In this document: in pieces, positions 60,701 to 64,000 of the stretch
Layout of the letters: each line of letters opens with the position of its first letter
Position numbering within the stretch: position 1 is the first letter of the stretch
Assembly: GCA_973895155.1 (NCBI GenBank)
Contig: OZ316893.1
Coordinates: forward strand, 21,018,001 to 21,082,000
Direction: 5' to 3'
Length of the DNA stretch: 64,000 nucleotides
From: Marsupella aquatica
Lineage: Eukaryota > Marchantiophyta
Made by a program: the position numbers and the translations under genes
Notes under the pieces: generated by a model
What the model was told of the DNA's origin: nothing
What the model saw: the letters and a program-made list of their open reading frames with translations, nothing else
The model's database searches: none

Positions 60701-61309
60701 ACACAAATGGTGCAAATTCATGAATGATATATGACAACAACTCCATCGGGAACTCCATGTACTCCGAGCCTCATCATTGTAGGCCATTTAAAACGGGGAA
60801 CTGGAATAGTCTTGTTTTGCACTACACATTTGTTCTCTCCCCTTTAGTAATTTCAGTGTTTGAACTCAAACTATAGTCTCTAACACACATCAGTTTATGC
60901 CTCTCATTTTTGTTTACATTCTAAATTCATCTCACTATGCCAAATTTGAACACATGCCCAAACTCAAACATAACATCAATTTTTAAACATAGAGATCGAG
61001 TGAGAACATCAACACAGCACCCTGGGAGCACTATTCAAATATAGCGCCATGGCGTTATGCTTGGGGGAAGATGGTAGGTCTAGAGGTTTCTCTTGCCCTC
61101 CTCTTTGTAGCAATCAGATCCCTCTCCATACACACTTGTCCTTGTGTGAACACATCAATTCATTCAAAGTAGTTTCCAGGTTTGGAATTTGCTGTTCTTT
61201 GGCTGTCTAATATATACATTAGTGAACCATCAATCTCAACTAGGGTTTCACCTCTCATGCTCAACCTTCCCTAGGTTGGCCCTTAACACAAAGTGACAAA
61301 GGGCTCTTG
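57740..61309. other. Non-coding stretch
   Basis: No gene supported. An ATG at 59503 in good context (TCATGGCG) begins MAILASSRALTTR, which looks like an organelle-targeting start, but no following exon could be found. The minus-strand frame 58215-58454 has no recognised motif. A small direct repeat, CCACATAAG(G/C)ATTT, lies at about 60318-60352. Confidence 0.3.
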
Positions 61310-61553
61310 ATAGTGTGACTACCACCTCCTCTTTTGCCCTGTTGCGGTGGCTGGCCCTTTGTCACTCCTGTCATCCAGGTGAGTGTAGTTTTGGGTCCTT
61401 TTTAGGGGGTGGGTTTTGCCTCTTTGGCAGTTGGTTGTTGTGTGCTCTGGCCCCTTGGGTCGTTGTTCTTTGTTGTCTACTTGTCTTTGCCATCGTGGCC
61501 TCTGGAATAAATTGGCACCCCAGTGCCCTTTTCAAAAATAAAATAAAATAAAA
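61310..61553 (+). mobile_element. LINE-like 3' end remnant
   Basis: T/G-rich sequence ending TGCCCTTTTC, then an (AAAAT)n tail at 61534-61553. A 5'-truncated copy with an A-rich simple tail is typical of LINE insertions. No RT motif remains. Confidence 0.35.
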
Positions 61554-62580
61554 CCCAAAAAGGGCCTGATTCTTGCTCTCCTGGGTACTGTTTCCCCCAT
61601 TTTCTCCCCTTAGAAATACTCCTGGATAATCTAAGTACAACTAGAATGAGTTTATGTAATGTTTTGGATTGTGTTTAACATGACAATTTTCATTGTGAGT
61701 CTATCCCATCACCTTGTCAAAACTTTTACAGCTATCCCTGCTTTTCTTCCCATAAAGTCCTACTGCAAATTTCATACTCAAACTAAAATCTGATTGGCAA
61801 TCATCAAAACCAACCTACGGTTTGGTGTTGTCCCCTCATGATGTCTGACCTGACCAGGGCAGCGGCAGAGTACGGTTACTCTAGTGACTAATAAAGTTTC
61901 GGCCAGGGCATATGTATTAATTAGCCCACCTGCCCCTGACAAGGAGTCAAGTCACCCTCCGTTAGTCCGTTCAGTTGCTGATTCGTTCAGCTGGTTGGGG
62001 CTATGTACAGCATTTTTTTAAATCTTAGACGAACCTGTGTCTCAGAATTAAAATATCTAAGATCATGTGCCCTTCATAACTTTTGTTCCTAGTATTTTTG
62101 CTTTAGTGCTTTTGCTTTTGGCTTTTTGTTGGTCAGTTCCTTTTCTTTCCGAAGGTTAGTTCAGATCATCAAGTTCGACTTCAAGTTTGGCCCTGTCAGA
62201 CAAAAAGTCATGTCATCCTGTTACAAAATGAGGAAAAAACGAGAGCCAATCTTGGCCCTTCGTGACAAATTGATTTTTTGATATCGTCAGATCTACCCAG
62301 ACTTTGCTCCCATCTCAAATGTCTGCCAAAGTTGCCCAATATGCGCCCACACTTGGCCAAAATGAGAATTAAAAAGAATTGTAAATTTCAAAAAGTTTGA
62401 ATGTATAGGAAAACTACATGATTTATTTGTTTATTTAAAAACTAAAACAGAACAAAATTAAAACAAAAAAAGTCCCTCCTCTCACATGACTATGCATGGA
62501 CTCCCCTATGCAGTGGCTCCCATCGCCAATTGCCCATCCACGGCAACAACAACCATGGCCAAATATAGCATTTATACAAC
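61554..62580. other. Non-coding stretch
   Basis: No supported gene or repeat. Confidence 0.35.
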
Positions 62581-62582
62581 AA

Positions 62583-62945
62583 CAAGCTCAATACTTGTGC
62601 GTTGCACAAAAGAAGTCGTGTCGGCCAAGATGTCGTTGAGAAAAAAGAGATGTCGTGTCAGCCAAGAGGTTGTGGAGAGAAAAAATGTCATGTTGGCCAA
62701 GAGGTGGTTGAGAGAAAAAACGTCATTGAGAAAAAAAGATGTCATGTTGGCCAAGAGGTCGTTGAAAAAATAGTTGTCATGTCGGCCAAGATGTCGTTGA
62801 AAAACAAATGTCGTGTCGGCAAAGACATCATTGAGAGAAAATATGTCGTGTCGGCCAAGACATCGTTGAGGGAAATTACCCATGCATTGTACAAAAGATG
62901 TTGTTAAGAAAAAAAATGTTCTGTCGCCCAAAATATCATTAAAAT
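62583..62945 (-). mobile_element. Helitron-like 3' end (62583) and array
   Basis: Minus strand: a perfect hairpin TTGTGC-(AAC)-GCACAA (62595-62609), 8-nt spacer GTATTGAG, then CTTG and T where the other copies have CTAG and T, so the terminus is mutated. Inward is an array like that at 20195 (AAGATGTCGTG, CGGCCAAGATG). A second hairpin-like remnant near 62880 suggests internal duplication. The element may extend further right, over the gene that follows. Confidence 0.5.
62600..62945. repeat. GATGTCG minisatellite array
   Basis: Degenerate units of about 30 bp built on GTCGTGTCGGCCAAGATGTC and GTTGAGAAAAA, same orientation as the array at 20195-20560. Confidence 0.8.
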
Positions 62946-62964
62946 AAGGATATCATGGCGCCCT

Positions 62965-64000
62965 CTATCCGTTATCACCAACGGCACCTCTATCCATAAT
63001 ATTTTGTTCTTTGGCACCTGACTTAAACCCATACATTGCAAAATTTGCAAACTGCCAACTTTGAGTGATAGTGTTAAACCCAGGATCTAGCTCCCAAGTC
63101 TTAGTGGTCTGAAAGCAACGTTCATATCGAACATCATCATTTGCATCATGCTTACCATGTTTAGGCCTCCACCATTGCACTTGGAACATAGGAGCATACC
63201 GCTTAGGAATGCTACTTAGGTGAATGCTCTTAGAAAACCTTGAAGAAACCCTTCACTAAATTGCAAATCTAGTGAAGAAACCTCATGGTTTGGATCCACA
63301 CCACCCAAAGCTCGAACTAACCAGAAACGCCCTTTGCCATTTTTTTGCTCCCATTCATCCTCTGGACGTAAAAACACAAAGTGACCCTCTTGAATATCTT
63401 GTAGGGGAATCCAACGTGCAAGTTCTCGCTCTTCTCGTGCACCAACGAAGGGTGCAGCTTGACCTTCCATCTCTTCCATGTACTCATTTTGAAGGTCCAT
63501 CATCTCTGAATTTTGAGTAGGTTCACTTGAAGGTTGAGAGGTCCCCAAAATCACCTTGTAACCTGTGCCATGGTTAGTCTTTGGCCAGAAATCAGTTGTC
63601 AATGACAATTGTCTTTCTCCCTCCCCTTCTATTGTAAGTGCCTCAGAGAGTGCCATAACAAGCCTCTCCCAATATTTCACCAAAGGAAATCTCTTGCGGT
63701 ATGCTGCAGAGGTCTCATCCTTGCAACTTTTCCTCAAGAAATCAATGTAACGATTAAGGAATGGGATGATTTCCTCGGCTTTCTTTTGTACCTCCCCCGA
63801 TATAGGTTTTGCAAATGGTTGGCCCTCCGGTAAAATGAGCGTGTTTGTGATGAGATCAGTTCTCCAAATTGACCTCCCTGTTGCTGGAAGCCAAGGTTGT
63901 TTGACATGTGCTTTATATTGATACACTGGCACATTATCCCTCATGGAGAATAGAAATGCCACTGGTTTTGAGTGACCTTCAATGTCTTTCACTTGGAAAG
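62965..64000 (-). CDS. Uncharacterised protein, C-terminal part (runs off right edge)
   Basis: Minus strand. The frame is open from the window edge to 63282 (about 239 codons). I propose an 80-nt intron at 63202-63281 (GTTTCT...CCTAAG) and a last exon at 63201-62965 ending in a stop. The junction is in frame between ...GGVDPNHE and RYAPMFQVQWWRPKH. Features seen: WLPATGRSIWRTD, a mixed helical stretch, DFWPKTNHGTGYKVILG, then GHFVFLRPEDE...FWLVRAL...VQWW, whose pattern of small beta-type blocks loosely recalls BAH or Tudor-like domains. I do not recognise the family. Without the intron the first frame continues to a stop at 63216. The stop codon lies 20 bp from the Helitron-like array, so capture by, or insertion of, that element is possible. 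Confidence 0.55.

Overview
This looks like nuclear DNA of a land plant, probably a seed-free plant such as a moss or lycophyte. The pointers are a plant-specific DUF1644 gene, an adenosine kinase and an SCD2-type coiled-coil gene of plant type, a Ty1/copia element primed by initiator Met-tRNA, Helitron-like ends, tRNA-derived SINEs, and long AT-rich non-coding stretches. The species cannot be fixed from the sequence alone. The window is gene-poor and repeat-rich.

Layout, left to right. Bases 1-502 (minus strand) hold the N-terminal part of a DUF1644 Cys/His-rich protein that runs off the left edge; a GA/CT-rich upstream region follows. From 3.5 to 14.5 kb I find no convincing gene, but there is a foldback element (about 7.85-8.05 kb), an (AC)n tract beside a SINE-like body (9.7-9.9 kb), a dimeric SINE (10.8-11.0 kb) and a GC-rich minisatellite between direct repeats (11.85-12.6 kb). 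A decayed F-box gene (14.6-15.8 kb) and a truncated TFIIA-large-subunit-like ORF (17.0-17.5 kb, minus) come next, then tandem repeats and the first Helitron-like 3' end with its array (20.2-21.7 kb). The two best-preserved genes lie close together on the plus strand: an SCD2-like trafficking protein (24.4-26.0 kb) and a full-length adenosine kinase (29.8-30.85 kb). Both are single open frames, which suggests retrocopies or intron loss. The kinase is preceded by 143-bp repeats.

From 37.4 to 50.1 kb there is a nest of mobile elements. A second Helitron-like end (37452) faces a GC-rich stretch. A copia retrotransposon (38160-47233, 5-bp target duplication GTTCG) is inserted in that stretch. A 3-kb terminal-inverted-repeat element (about 38234-41254) is in turn inserted in the copia 5' LTR. 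This inner element carries about ten copies of a GATAAATTTATC-type palindrome in two blocks inside its ends and encodes no transposase I can recognise; it is my best candidate for something undescribed. A third, oppositely oriented Helitron-like end lies at 50081.

From 51 to 64 kb there are two copies of a 0.2-kb inverted-repeat MITE, a 71-bp tandem repeat, SINE remnants, a possible two-exon gene for a 71-residue protein (55217-56502), a LINE-like tail, a fourth Helitron-like end (62583), and directly behind it a minus-strand gene of unknown function that runs off the right edge.

The genes do not form a pathway together. The main story is layered transposition, with a few housekeeping-type genes embedded in it. 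All family assignments come from reading motifs by eye; no database search was run.
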